Assembly: GCA_024867545.1 (NCBI GenBank)
Contig: JANFNE010000002.1
Location: forward strand, 434,001-498,000
DNA length: 64,000 nt
Direction of reading: 5' to 3'
Source of the DNA: Phytopythium helicoides
Lineage: Eukaryota > Oomycota > Peronosporomycetes > Pythiales > Pythiaceae
Position numbers and translations under genes: made by a program. Under the pieces are notes generated by a model, which worked only from the letters and a program-made list of their open reading frames with translations, had not been told where the DNA came from and ran no database searches. How positions within the stretch are numbered: the first letter of the stretch is position 1; every line of letters starts with the position of its first letter. Positions 40,513 to 50,135 of this stretch are shown here, piece by piece.

Positions 40513-41169
40513 ATGGGGCAGGGCTGGTCGCGCAGCGGAGTGCCCGGCGGCGGTGACTTTTACGTGGGGCCGATCTACGCGACGAGCCTGAGCCACGACC
40601 GGCAGACGGAGGTGCGGCTGGGCGGCGCGGCGAGCGAGGGCGAGGACGGCATCGAGACGGTGCAGGTGGGCCCGCGCGGGCAGCTGCGGCTGCTGGAGGC
40701 GCCGGGCGTGCGCAAGAGCGACCTGTTCAAGCGCATGGGGCTCGTGGCCAAGACGCGCGGCAGCCGGCTCATGCAGAACGCCGAGGTGGTCGTCACGGAC
40801 TTTTACCGGCTGGACGCCAAGCGCCTCGTGGCGCGCGACCGCCTGCAGGGCCCCATGCCCAGCAACTGGCGCGGCGACAAGGGCCCGGCAGAGGCCAGCT
40901 GCGGGCTGCGCGTCGGGGACACGCTCTACGCCATCAACCACCGCCTCGTGGTCAACAAGTCGCGTGGACAGGTGCTGCGCCAGATCAACGCGCTGCTCGA
41001 CAAGAGCGAGGGCGTGCCCGTGCTGCTCACCTTCAAGCACACGGAGGAGATCAACGCCATCCCGTGGGAGCTCGAGGTCAGCATGCCCCCGCCAGAGGGC
41101 GTCTGGACGCAGCCCGACAACGAGTGGGGACCCGCGCGCCCCACCAAGATCAGCTCCGTGTCCATCTAG
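40513..41169 (+). CDS. PDZ-like protein with possible N-myristoylation
   Basis: Intronless, 218 residues, very GC-rich codons. The start MGQGWSRSG has Gly at position 2 and Ser at 6, fitting an N-myristoylation signal, so membrane attachment is possible. Residues ~130-180 (GLRVGDTLYAINHRLVVNKS, then VLLTFKH) match the second half of a PDZ domain: the GD-L--IN core and the closing strand. The N-terminal half has no recognised domain. A scaffold or signalling role is inferred only. Confidence 0.6.
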   Translation: MGQGWSRSGVPGGGDFYVGPIYATSLSHDRQTEVRLGGAASEGEDGIETVQVGPRGQLRLLEAPGVRKSDLFKRMGLVAKTRGSRLMQNAEVVVTDFYRLDAKRLVARDRLQGPMPSNWRGDKGPAEASCGLRVGDTLYAINHRLVVNKSRGQVLRQINALLDKSEGVPVLLTFKHTEEINAIPWELEVSMPPPEGVWTQPDNEWGPARPTKISSVSI

Positions 41170-42119
41170 GGGAGCGGCGGGGCCGACGGCCCCATTCTTT
41201 TATAACTATTGAGGTGCGCATTGCGGCTCCTCAATCGACCGATCCAGAGAGCCAAACTGCGAGCCGAGCCAGCCAAGCCCACGGGAAGCCAAGATTGCCG
41301 TCCGACGCACACGATCCGAGCTGAAGCGCGCGCCGTCCGACTTTCTTTTTTTTACAAGGGAGAAGAAGAAGCAGGGGGAGGAGGAAGGGAGGGAGGGAGT
41401 GGAGGGGGAAAATGCAAGCAAGAGGAAGAGGAGGGAAGGATACACACACACACACACACACGGACAGTCTCGACCGACCGACCGACCCGACCGCGTCGGC
41501 CGAGCCGTACAGTTCTACAAGTCAGCAGCGACTAGAGCCGCCGAGCGCCCTCAGCACGCGGCGGTAGGTGCAGTCTCGTTGAACATTCGATCGCCGATCT
41601 GTTTTACCCCCGTGTGGTTCGTCTCCTCGCTCTTCACGCCCAGCCTGCCTGCTCCTTCCAGTGGAAGAAGGAGACGCGTCGAAGCAGCTCGATGTACACT
41701 ATGTAATACGGCAATACACTCTATGCGTGACTCTAAATAGTAGATGCGTGCATCCGCGTGCTTCTTCACATCTCACTCACTACCACATGCGAGCGAGCGA
41801 AGCAGACGAGCTGCCTGTTGGGGCCGGAGCTGAGAGCTCGTGCCAGCCAGCCCCTTGGAGCGGCCAGGATTACAGTGGACACTCACGGCGTCGCGTTGTC
41901 AAGGGCTGAGACAAGGACTCATACCTGGCGATCGCCATCATCGTCATCGTCAGTGCCCTTCGCGTGGTCGGTCGTCGTGACAGTCGTACATGACGCTTGC
42001 TAGCTTAGTTGCTCCCGCCTGGATATTGCCTGATTAACAGGCAGGATTCGGGTCGGCCGATCCGCCCCGGATCGGTAGTCGCTGTGAAACACCGAGAGTT
42101 GTGTATTTTATTGCTTTGG
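41170..42119. other. Intergenic region with simple repeats
   Basis: Convergent gap between the PDZ-like and carrier genes. It contains a purine-only-like tract (about 41358-41440, GA/GGA-rich), an (AC)10 microsatellite and a short CCGA-repeat patch. No gene is supported. Confidence 0.5.
41442..41461 (+). repeat. (AC)10 microsatellite
   Basis: Twenty bases of perfect AC repeat, directly after a purine-rich tract. Confidence 0.9.
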
Positions 42120-43298
42120 TCAGTCGACGACCATGACTTTCTTCAAGCGGTCAAACATGCCGAACGTGATGCCGACCATAGGAACGACCTTCATGAGCTC
42201 TGGCGTGAGGCCGCGGTAAAAGCCGCGCACGCCCTGCGTTGCCCAGAGCTCCTGCGCGATACCCATGGGCGTGGTCGGGATGCCTGACGTGGCCGAGTGG
42301 ATGGCCGAGATCTGCAGGCGGCGGCGCACCACGTCGATCGGGAACGTCACGAGCGAGGACGCGATACCGGCGCCGCCTCCGCACACGAGCGTGTCAACCA
42401 CGCCAACCGTCTGGTCGGCCTCATCAATGTCGTCAATGTCGACGACGGCAACCGAGCCATCGCTGGCACCCGTGACCTGCGCGAGGCGCTGCTGGCGGCG
42501 GAAGTCGCGCATGCGCACCTTGAGCGCGTCGTAGAGCGTAAAGTTGATGGCGAGGTTGGGCACCGTCACCATGAGCGTGGCAAAGAGTCCTCGGTAGAGC
42601 CCCCGCAGTCCTTCCTCCACGTAGATGCGCTGCGCCGCGTGGCGGATGCCATGGTAGCGCACCTCCGTGTTGAGCTGCGTGGCCAGGCGCGTGCGGATGA
42701 GGTCGATCGGGTAGCATGCGATGGTAGCAACGCCGCCGGCGATCGCGCCCGAGGCGAAGAGCGTGAGCGACGCGCTGTCGGTGAATCTCGGGTGTCCCTG
42801 CGCGACGATGCCGGCCTTGACCATCTCGTAGGTGAAGAAGTTGACGGCCGAGTAGGGGAATCGGTGGAGCACGCTCGCGCCGTTGCCCTTCCAGAGCGCG
42901 AGCACGCCCTCGTTCTTGAGCACCTTGCTGAAGGCGCCGACGACGCTGGATGAGTAGCGGTCCGTGTGGCGCGTCGAGACCATGCTGTGGACCTGGAAGA
43001 GGATGGTGAGGCGGCTGAGCGGCGCCGTGACCGTCTTGCCCACGCTGCCGGCCAGCCCGCCCGCCAGCAGCACGCTCGAGTGGCGCAGCACCTGCCGGTA
43101 CGTGTCGCTGTGGATGAGCTCCACGTCCACGTCGTCCGTCTCGATGGCCACGTCGCCCGTGTCTCCGAGCGTCACGGCGCCCGTCGTGTGCCGCCGCAGC
43201 GCCACGCGCACCGCCGGCGCCGCCTGCTGCTCGTCGCTGCCGCCTTTCGCACCCGCCAGCGGCGGTGGCGTCGCCACAGGCGGCGGCGCGAGCGGCAT
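42120..43298 (-). CDS. Mitochondrial carrier (SLC25) family protein
   Basis: Single exon, 392 residues. About 85 hydrophilic, Pro-rich N-terminal residues precede three ~100-residue repeats with two helices each. The signature motifs after each odd helix are TAPLSRLTILFQVH, YPIDLIRTRLATQ and FPIDVVRRRLQIS; the first is a degenerate form (Ser-Arg-Leu-Thr) found in carriers of the CoA/adenine-nucleotide type. An insertion rich in Asp (VAVVDIDDIDEADQ) separates repeats 2 and 3. It should sit in the mitochondrial inner membrane; a CoA- or nucleotide-like substrate is an inference. It is divergent from the PHD/ankyrin gene (265 bases). Confidence 0.87.
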   Translation of the reverse strand: MPLAPPPVATPPPLAGAKGGSDEQQAAPAVRVALRRHTTGAVTLGDTGDVAIETDDVDVELIHSDTYRQVLRHSSVLLAGGLAGSVGKTVTAPLSRLTILFQVHSMVSTRHTDRYSSSVVGAFSKVLKNEGVLALWKGNGASVLHRFPYSAVNFFTYEMVKAGIVAQGHPRFTDSASLTLFASGAIAGGVATIACYPIDLIRTRLATQLNTEVRYHGIRHAAQRIYVEEGLRGLYRGLFATLMVTVPNLAINFTLYDALKVRMRDFRRQQRLAQVTGASDGSVAVVDIDDIDEADQTVGVVDTLVCGGGAGIASSLVTFPIDVVRRRLQISAIHSATSGIPTTPMGIAQELWATQGVRGFYRGLTPELMKVVPMVGITFGMFDRLKKVMVVD

Positions 43299-43563
43299 GG
43301 TCGGGATCCGAGCGGGGGAGCCTCTCGCTTCTCGTGACGTGTGGAAATCCGCGGAGTGGGGGAGAAAAGTGACTACTGGGTAGTCTCTTTGTGCGTTTGA
43401 CGCGCTGTGATTGGCGGGATAGATGCCTCTAAAGCAGTAAGTTTAGCTACGTATTTGTAATTATGCTGGGAACGACGGGTGCAAAGCGGTAATTTGTTTT
43501 GTGCGAGCATCTTGGCCAAGCGCAGCGAGTGACGCGCCCAAAGGACGAGAAAGGCGGGCGAGC

Positions 43564-46500
43564 ATGGCGACCGACATGCGGTCCAAGCAGTACCCGGCGC
43601 TGCCCCCGCCAAGCGTGCGGCCGCTGCGCATCGTGCTGCCGCGCACGGGCGACCTGCGCTACCGGTCGGCGCTGCCGCGCGCGTTCCTGGAGCGGCTGTT
43701 CGTGCACGCGGACGAGCGCCAGCGAATGCTGTACGCGCGCTTCTCGCTCGTGCGCAAGTTCATCGTCATGTCGGCCGAGGGCGACCTGTACACCAAGACG
43801 GCGGCCAGCGTGCTCACGCTCGCGGACGTCAAGCTGCTCGCGATGCCTGTGGTCGCGCCAGGCGACCTGCTCAAGGTGCTCGACCTCGTCGAGTGCAGCT
43901 GGCCGCCGCCCACGCCCGTGCGGTGGGAGCTCGTGCTCGTGCGCTGGCGCAACGGCATGGAGACGTGGCTGCCCGTAGAGGTCGTGCTGGCCGCGCACGC
44001 ACACCTGCTGCAGGCGTTCTACGTCAACAGCGTCAACTCGTGGGCGCTGCGCACGCGCATATTGCCCGCGAGCCTCCTCGCGCACCAGACCGAGGTCGAG
44101 CTGTGGCTCTACCACAAGGAGTTCCAGCGGTTCTACCAGGCGCTACGCAGGAGGCGCGCGCCGACGCAGCCACAGGCGCAACCCGCATCAACCGCCGGAC
44201 CGGATGTCAAGCCCAACGTGTCGGGGCTCGACAGCGCGCCTCAACCGTCTCCACAGCCCGCGCCGTCGACAGCGTATCGGATACCGTCGCGACCAGTCAC
44301 ACCAGCTGCTGCTCCAGTGGCAATGCAGAATACAGCACCTTCTGGTAGAAGCTATGCACCATCAGCGCGATCAATATCGGCGCAGCAAGTATTGGGACAC
44401 AGGCCGAGCGAGCAACATTTGCAGCCAACATACGCGCAGCGAGACCAACCGTCGATGGCTACAATGCCTCCGCAGCAGGTAACAGGGGGATACGGACACC
44501 CCAACCATAGACTACAGCAACACCAGCAGCAGGTGATTCAGCAACAGCAGCGCCTCCAACAACAGCAGCCATTTCGGCCTGCTCAGGCACCGTTGGCACA
44601 TCTGATGGACCAACCACCGCTCAGGACGCCGCCACCCTCATTCCCACAACAGTCAAGGTCGATTGCCCCGACACCACATAGACCAATGGAGCAGGCGCAG
44701 CCACAAAATGATAGACCTAGTGCGCAGCCAGTCGCGCGTCTTGAGCTCAACGGTCGTGCACATCAACAGCCAAGCGCGCAAGATCGCCAACCAGCCAGAT
44801 CGATGCCAGAGAATTCGACCTCACGTATCAGTGCAACTGCAAGTGTACGATCAAACGGTTCCAATGCTACTAGTTCTACCGGAAGGATACGAGAAAACTC
44901 GCCTACTCAATCAAGACAACGCGATGATCGACCGCAGGTTCCTAACAAAGAGTTAAATCACGACCGAGGCTCCAAGAATCTTTCCCCTTCAAACCAGGAG
45001 CGTAGTAGGCAGCGAAAGCGGTTGGTACATTCTCACGTTGATGACGATGACGACGATGACGATGACGACTTGCCAATTCTGTCGCGACCACCGTCGATTC
45101 AGAAGCCAACTCACTCCAGCAAAGACAATACCAGTGCAAACAATAAAGGCAATTCTCAACAAGAGCCAAAGAAGAGCAGAAAGCGCCTTCGCCAAGCGCA
45201 TTCAAAGGAGCCAACAGGAGATAGTATTGTCGACGCCACTCTTCTTGAAATCGATACTGAAGGCAACGTCAAAGACAAGCGTACTGAAAAGCACAAACAC
45301 AAGCACGATGAAAATGGAAATTCTCACAGCCCGCATCAAAAGAGCAAGCATTTGCCGTCCCCACGACCTATTCCTGTGGACGACGAACTAGGCGATGAAC
45401 CGGGTGGCGTGCTATCTTTCTTGAAGCGAAACGAGTTTCCTGCCAGTGATTTGCATAAAGCATCTGCTTCTCTCGAGAAACCGGGTAAAATTGACTGTGA
45501 TTGCGGCGCCACCTCTGTGGGAGACTACTGTGGTCGGTGGTTGAAGTGTGTGAAATGTGAAGTATGTGAGCATGCAGATTGTGTTGGCGCTTTGGTTTCC
45601 GACGACGGCACGTTCGTTGACGATGTGGAGGATTATGAGTGTTCAAGATGTGATCGTCGGGCATTTGGTGCTAGGAGATTGCGCGCTTTTCGTCGTTTGA
45701 TTGAGTGGATGTTCCAGTGTTGCGAAAGCCACAACATTACCCAGTTGCTCGCCCTTTTAGATGAGGCGACTAAGCGAAAGAAACACGGAGATGAGTGGCT
45801 TCACGCGAAGAAGAACCGAGTGACGTTGCCGATGAAGATTGCTCGGCACGGGCTAAAAGATGGGCTAACTCATATCCTCTCCAGACCAGAGGCAGGATTG
45901 ATGGGTAGCATCTTAGCGACTGATAGTATGAGCCAGAATGTGCTTCATCACGCTGCCTTGGGTGGCTCCTCAGAATGCTGTCGACTACTTCTGGAACGCG
46001 AGCCCAAATTGCTTGACCAGCTCAACGTGAATGGAGTAACGCCACTGCACATTATGCTGAAGTCTACAAAGCTAAATGCACTGTGCATCCCAATTCTTCG
46101 TCGAGACAGGGGGCTTGCAGGCAGCTGCGATTTCAAGTCGAACTTTCCAATCCACTACGCGTGTCAAGCGGTGAACAAATGGACAGCCGAGATTATGAGT
46201 CTCGTATTGGGGTTTAACTCTGCGACACTGCACCAAAAGTCTGGCGAGGGCTTATTGCCGCTAATGATCTTGAGTCGGGCAACGTTCAAATCGAGTGACG
46301 AAGAATACTTGACCAACGATGTGACGGTGAACTTCAAGAAGGCGTTGGATGTCATTTTAGACTTCGATGTCTTTGGGTTGTGTTTAAGCAAGCAAAGCGC
46401 TCGAGGATGGACGGCAGCTCACTTTTTAGCGGCGGCAGGGAACCATGAAGGAATCGTACACCTTGGGAATACTGGGCTTGCCGACCTGGATGCATCCGCG

Positions 46501-48015
46501 ATGGAAGGATTAACTCCACTTCACGTCGCAGGTATGACGAACAATCTGCAGTGTATTCAGCGGTTGTTGGAGTTTGGCGTGGATATTATGGCCAAGGATA
46601 CATCGGGACGTATTGCGCTGCTATATGCCACAGACGCGTCCTGCATTCGGGAGTTCATGCACCACAAATTAACCAAGCAAATCTCTCGGTTGCATCGGAT
46701 GTTGCCGCGACATCACCACCAAGGACTTGTGCGGCAGTGGCAGCGCCGGATCGTGCTCGATCCGACATCTTTCAACATGATCAACGACTGGTGCAGCGCT
46801 GATCCTAGCCGCATCGAGCGAATGGACGGCATCTTTTTGACAAACAAGTTCATGCTACGCCTCGACAACAAGCTGGATTTAATTTATGAGCAGATTATAC
46901 CGTCACTGACTCCACCTCAAAGCGCAGAAACTCCAGTGAAGAAGATGCAGTTCACAATGACAAGTTCGCTTGAGACTTCTTTTTGGCGTCAATTTGTTAA
47001 AATTGCGAGCACATTAGAACCGTCGGACTTTCGCATGCCGTTCGTGTTTGCGATGACGTCTAGCAGAGGTAGGACGATGACGTACGATGCGTCCAACGTC
47101 AAGTTGGTACTCATTCGGCTGGCAGCGGACATTCTTCGAGAAGTACCGGGTGTATTGATCCGTGGAAACCAGGATGACACAGATAACTCGGCGATTGCCA
47201 GCTCGAAAAAGTCGCCGTTTTGCGGTATGACGAAAGACACCGTTCAAATTCGACTGATGGACTTGTACGTACTTGGGGAGCTAATGGCACATTTTGTTGT
47301 GCACTCCATCCCAACCAGCAGTGTCTTCAACTTTTCGCCATGGTTCCTCGAAGGTGTATTTTCAGAAGAGGCACCTGAAAACCCCGGTGGTGGCGACAGC
47401 CCTAGCAAAAGCTACTGGACTGCTGTCGGTCGGTCTTTCAAGCTCGGATTCAACAGTGTCATGCCTTTGACGCTTTCGTTGCTGCATGCTGATGAGTTCC
47501 GCATTCTACAAAATGCATCCTCCGAAATTACGCTAAATGCGTGCGTGATCGATTGGGATACTGCGGTGGAGTGGATTGCCGACACGAACGCGACAGACGC
47601 CAGAGAGGAATCGGATGCCAGCGAGGAATCGGATGCCGGCGAGAGCGTAAATCCATTACCGTCGTGGTTTGCTCGTCTGTCGACGGAACTGGTTAACGAA
47701 GAGCAGCAATTGCTGCTGCTCTTCATGACCCAAACGCTGACAGCAGCAAACTTGTTATTCTTTCCTGCGGCGGAGGAGGCTCAACCGGAGACCCCGGAAT
47801 GCAGCGCCAGAAAGCGGATACGGATTGTGGTCGGAGACGGCGCGAATCCTCAAGAGGACTTCGAGGCAGCAGAGCATGTGGGGAAGCTGCCACGGATTTG
47901 CCACGAAACGAAAACATTGTATCTACCACAGTATGTGGACTACGAAAGCTTTCGTAGTAGCATTCTATGCTGCATTCGACGTCTAGGTCGCGCCTTCATG
48001 CCTGTCTACGACTAA
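43564..48015 (+). CDS. Large PHD-finger and ankyrin-repeat protein
   Basis: Intronless, 1483 residues. The N-terminal ~200 residues form a conserved-looking globular region (from PLRIVLPRTGDLRYRSALPR) that I do not recognise. Residues ~215-480 are low-complexity, Gln/Pro/Ser-rich with runs of Gln; an unbroken Asp run follows near residue 495. A PHD-type zinc finger is at about 640-700 (CDCGATSVGDYC, CVKCEVCEHADC, YECSRC). Ankyrin-like repeats follow at about 790-1030 (LHHAALGGSSECCRLLL, TPLHIML, PIHYACQ, TAAHFLAAAGNHEG, TPLHVAGM). The C-terminal ~450 residues are unassigned. A chromatin-reader or nuclear scaffold role is likely. Its stop is 21 bases from that of the convergent TBC gene. Confidence 0.75.
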   Translation: MATDMRSKQYPALPPPSVRPLRIVLPRTGDLRYRSALPRAFLERLFVHADERQRMLYARFSLVRKFIVMSAEGDLYTKTAASVLTLADVKLLAMPVVAPGDLLKVLDLVECSWPPPTPVRWELVLVRWRNGMETWLPVEVVLAAHAHLLQAFYVNSVNSWALRTRILPASLLAHQTEVELWLYHKEFQRFYQALRRRRAPTQPQAQPASTAGPDVKPNVSGLDSAPQPSPQPAPSTAYRIPSRPVTPAAAPVAMQNTAPSGRSYAPSARSISAQQVLGHRPSEQHLQPTYAQRDQPSMATMPPQQVTGGYGHPNHRLQQHQQQVIQQQQRLQQQQPFRPAQAPLAHLMDQPPLRTPPPSFPQQSRSIAPTPHRPMEQAQPQNDRPSAQPVARLELNGRAHQQPSAQDRQPARSMPENSTSRISATASVRSNGSNATSSTGRIRENSPTQSRQRDDRPQVPNKELNHDRGSKNLSPSNQERSRQRKRLVHSHVDDDDDDDDDDLPILSRPPSIQKPTHSSKDNTSANNKGNSQQEPKKSRKRLRQAHSKEPTGDSIVDATLLEIDTEGNVKDKRTEKHKHKHDENGNSHSPHQKSKHLPSPRPIPVDDELGDEPGGVLSFLKRNEFPASDLHKASASLEKPGKIDCDCGATSVGDYCGRWLKCVKCEVCEHADCVGALVSDDGTFVDDVEDYECSRCDRRAFGARRLRAFRRLIEWMFQCCESHNITQLLALLDEATKRKKHGDEWLHAKKNRVTLPMKIARHGLKDGLTHILSRPEAGLMGSILATDSMSQNVLHHAALGGSSECCRLLLEREPKLLDQLNVNGVTPLHIMLKSTKLNALCIPILRRDRGLAGSCDFKSNFPIHYACQAVNKWTAEIMSLVLGFNSATLHQKSGEGLLPLMILSRATFKSSDEEYLTNDVTVNFKKALDVILDFDVFGLCLSKQSARGWTAAHFLAAAGNHEGIVHLGNTGLADLDASAMEGLTPLHVAGMTNNLQCIQRLLEFGVDIMAKDTSGRIALLYATDASCIREFMHHKLTKQISRLHRMLPRHHHQGLVRQWQRRIVLDPTSFNMINDWCSADPSRIERMDGIFLTNKFMLRLDNKLDLIYEQIIPSLTPPQSAETPVKKMQFTMTSSLETSFWRQFVKIASTLEPSDFRMPFVFAMTSSRGRTMTYDASNVKLVLIRLAADILREVPGVLIRGNQDDTDNSAIASSKKSPFCGMTKDTVQIRLMDLYVLGELMAHFVVHSIPTSSVFNFSPWFLEGVFSEEAPENPGGGDSPSKSYWTAVGRSFKLGFNSVMPLTLSLLHADEFRILQNASSEITLNACVIDWDTAVEWIADTNATDAREESDASEESDAGESVNPLPSWFARLSTELVNEEQQLLLLFMTQTLTAANLLFFPAAEEAQPETPECSARKRIRIVVGDGANPQEDFEAAEHVGKLPRICHETKTLYLPQYVDYESFRSSILCCIRRLGRAFMPVYD

Positions 48016-48036
48016 ATTGCTAAGCTACTGTACCGG

Positions 48037-50006
48037 CTAGCTCATGTTGTTTACGAAAAAGAGGTAGCTTTGCAGTACTGGTATGACTTGGATCTCCATC
48101 AACTCTGCGAAGAGATCGTCGAGTGCGTCGCGGGTCATTATGCATACGAGTTCGTCAGCACGAAAGTGAAAAAGTGCTGCCGCCATGTACGCAATAATCT
48201 CCACTGAGTCGAAGCCAATCACTCGGTCCCAAAGTAGCAGCACCTGGTCGATTTGAAGCACGCCAGAGAACGCGTTTTGGATCCATGGGAAAGCGATATC
48301 GAGCGGTGAAATCCCAATGTTCACGAGATGGAAGACAGCGGTGGGAGTGGATCTACCCACTAGATCTTCAAAGAGTTGGCACAGGTGCAAGATAGTGCCC
48401 GAATCGGTGCTGATGCAGTTGAGCTCGCTCCAGTAGCGCACATACATTTCGCGAAAAAGGAAGTACAACTCGACCATGTCGGTGGTGACGTAGGTGAGCG
48501 GCGCCAAGTACATAATGAGTCCACTGAAGGGAAGCACTCCATTGGGCGGAATCGAATCGTTTGCGAGAGTGGGCACGCTGTCGACGGAGACGATTGGGTT
48601 GCTCGACTCTAGGACGGCACCATTCACTCGAGGAGCTGCGTCCTTGACATGGGCGTCGCGTGTGAAGGCGAGGATCGCCGGCTTGAGGATGTCCTCGAAC
48701 ACAAAGTAATCGGAGCTGTCGATCGTTCGCTGGAGGTCAAGTAGGTACATGTCATCTGTGAGATAACTCCAGCGATCCGCCAGATCCTGCAGCGACTGGA
48801 AGTAACTGCGGTCCTTGGCCGAGACGCACACGGCTAACGTCTGGCTCCACATCTAGGGGTGCGATGTAGGCACATGGGGCATATGAGCAAAGTGCAAAAC
48901 AGGAGAGCAGTCGTGAACAATACCTGTGCTCGGAGGTGGGTGGGGCATCCTGTCTTGGCGTACTGCCTCGCCATGGTGATGCTGTGGTGAGTCAACACAA
49001 GCTCTCCCACGCGAATCTTCTCTGCTACAAATTGGGGGCGCTCAGACAAGAAGAGGTCGTCCAGTCCAATCTGCCCCACATCTGGAGAGAGCTCTGCAAA
49101 TGTGCGACGCCAGTCGGCAGGAGACAGCGCTGGAAACAACCGTAGCTGCATGGAGCCTGTACTCGGGCACAAACAGTTAACATGTGTGAACTATTCGCTC
49201 GAGATCGTTTGACGTACCCCAGGACGGACTGACGGTGGTATCTGGCGATCGATTCGGCGTCTTGAGGGCCTGAAGCGCGTGCAACAGATCATTCCTGCCT
49301 TGTTGTTAGAGGCAACTACTTGTCTAAGCAATGGAAACCCGTACAACAAGTTGACTTACCCGTCATAAAGGAATCGGTTGACGCTCAGCTTTTGCCTCTT
49401 GGGCTGCTGTTGCATACCCTCGCTCTCGAGAAGACTAAACTCACTCAACTCGAGTACATCTGCCTCCACGAGCTGCTCCGCCATTCGTTGGGTTGGCGCT
49501 TCCGTCTGCCGCATCGCTCGCAGCGGCTTCTTGAGCTCCGCCGCGAGTTTGAGCATCTCGTCCCTGGTGATGGCCTCCCACGCATCTCTCGCAGCGGTCA
49601 CCGCCTTCACCATTTCCGCTCGCTCCTTCGAGTCCGCTGTCGTTGCTGGCGCCTGCCTCTCTCTGCTCCGCGTCGCGCTCTTCGCCACGTGCGCGTGGTG
49701 TCTCCTGGCCGCCGCTACGACCTGCTGCTTGGCCTCGCAGTGGAGCTCGATGACTGCACGCTTGACCGCGCTGACAATCCCCAGCTTGTCTGCGAGCGAG
49801 TATAGCAGCGGGTGCTCCATGGCTCCCATGGCGCTCGAGCTCTGCAGGTCAGCAACTGCGTGCTCGGGGCGCAGCGCCTCGTCCAGCAGCACCTTCTTCC
49901 ACGTCCTCGCCTGCTCCAGCGCCGCCACTTTGTCCACCAGGAACGCCACGCGGGCCTCCAGGCTCGCGTCTTCCCCGTAGCAGCGCAGCAGGTCGGCGGC
50001 GTCCAT
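48037..50006 (-). CDS. TBC-domain (TBC1D19-like) protein
   Basis: Four minus-strand exons: 50006-49360, 49294-49218, 49156-48924 and 48852-48037, giving 590 residues with consistent phases. The N-terminal half is helical with Gln/Lys-rich stretches. The TBC domain starts at RQYAKTGCPTHLRAQMW and continues through LLDLQRTI, which keeps the Asp and Arg of the RabGAP arginine-finger motif, to LLLWDRVIGFDSVEIIAYMA. The second catalytic motif (normally YxQGM) reads LPFSGL, so the glutamine finger is missing. TBC proteins usually accelerate GTP hydrolysis on Rabs; this one may be catalytically weak. Divergent from the LRR kinase gene. Confidence 0.8.
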
Positions 50007-50135
50007 GAGCTCTTCCTTCCACCAAGCGTCGACTTCAACATGGACGCGTGTCTACCACATTGATACCCGCGCGTCTAGGATGAAGCGGCAACCCACTTTT
50101 GCAATCGTCAGTCGGAAAAGAACCCGCGCGAGAAC
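50007..50135. promoter_or_regulatory. Compact divergent promoter between TBC and LRR-kinase genes
   Basis: Only 129 bases separate the two start codons, so both promoters must overlap unless 5' exons were missed. No motif is assigned. Confidence 0.45.
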
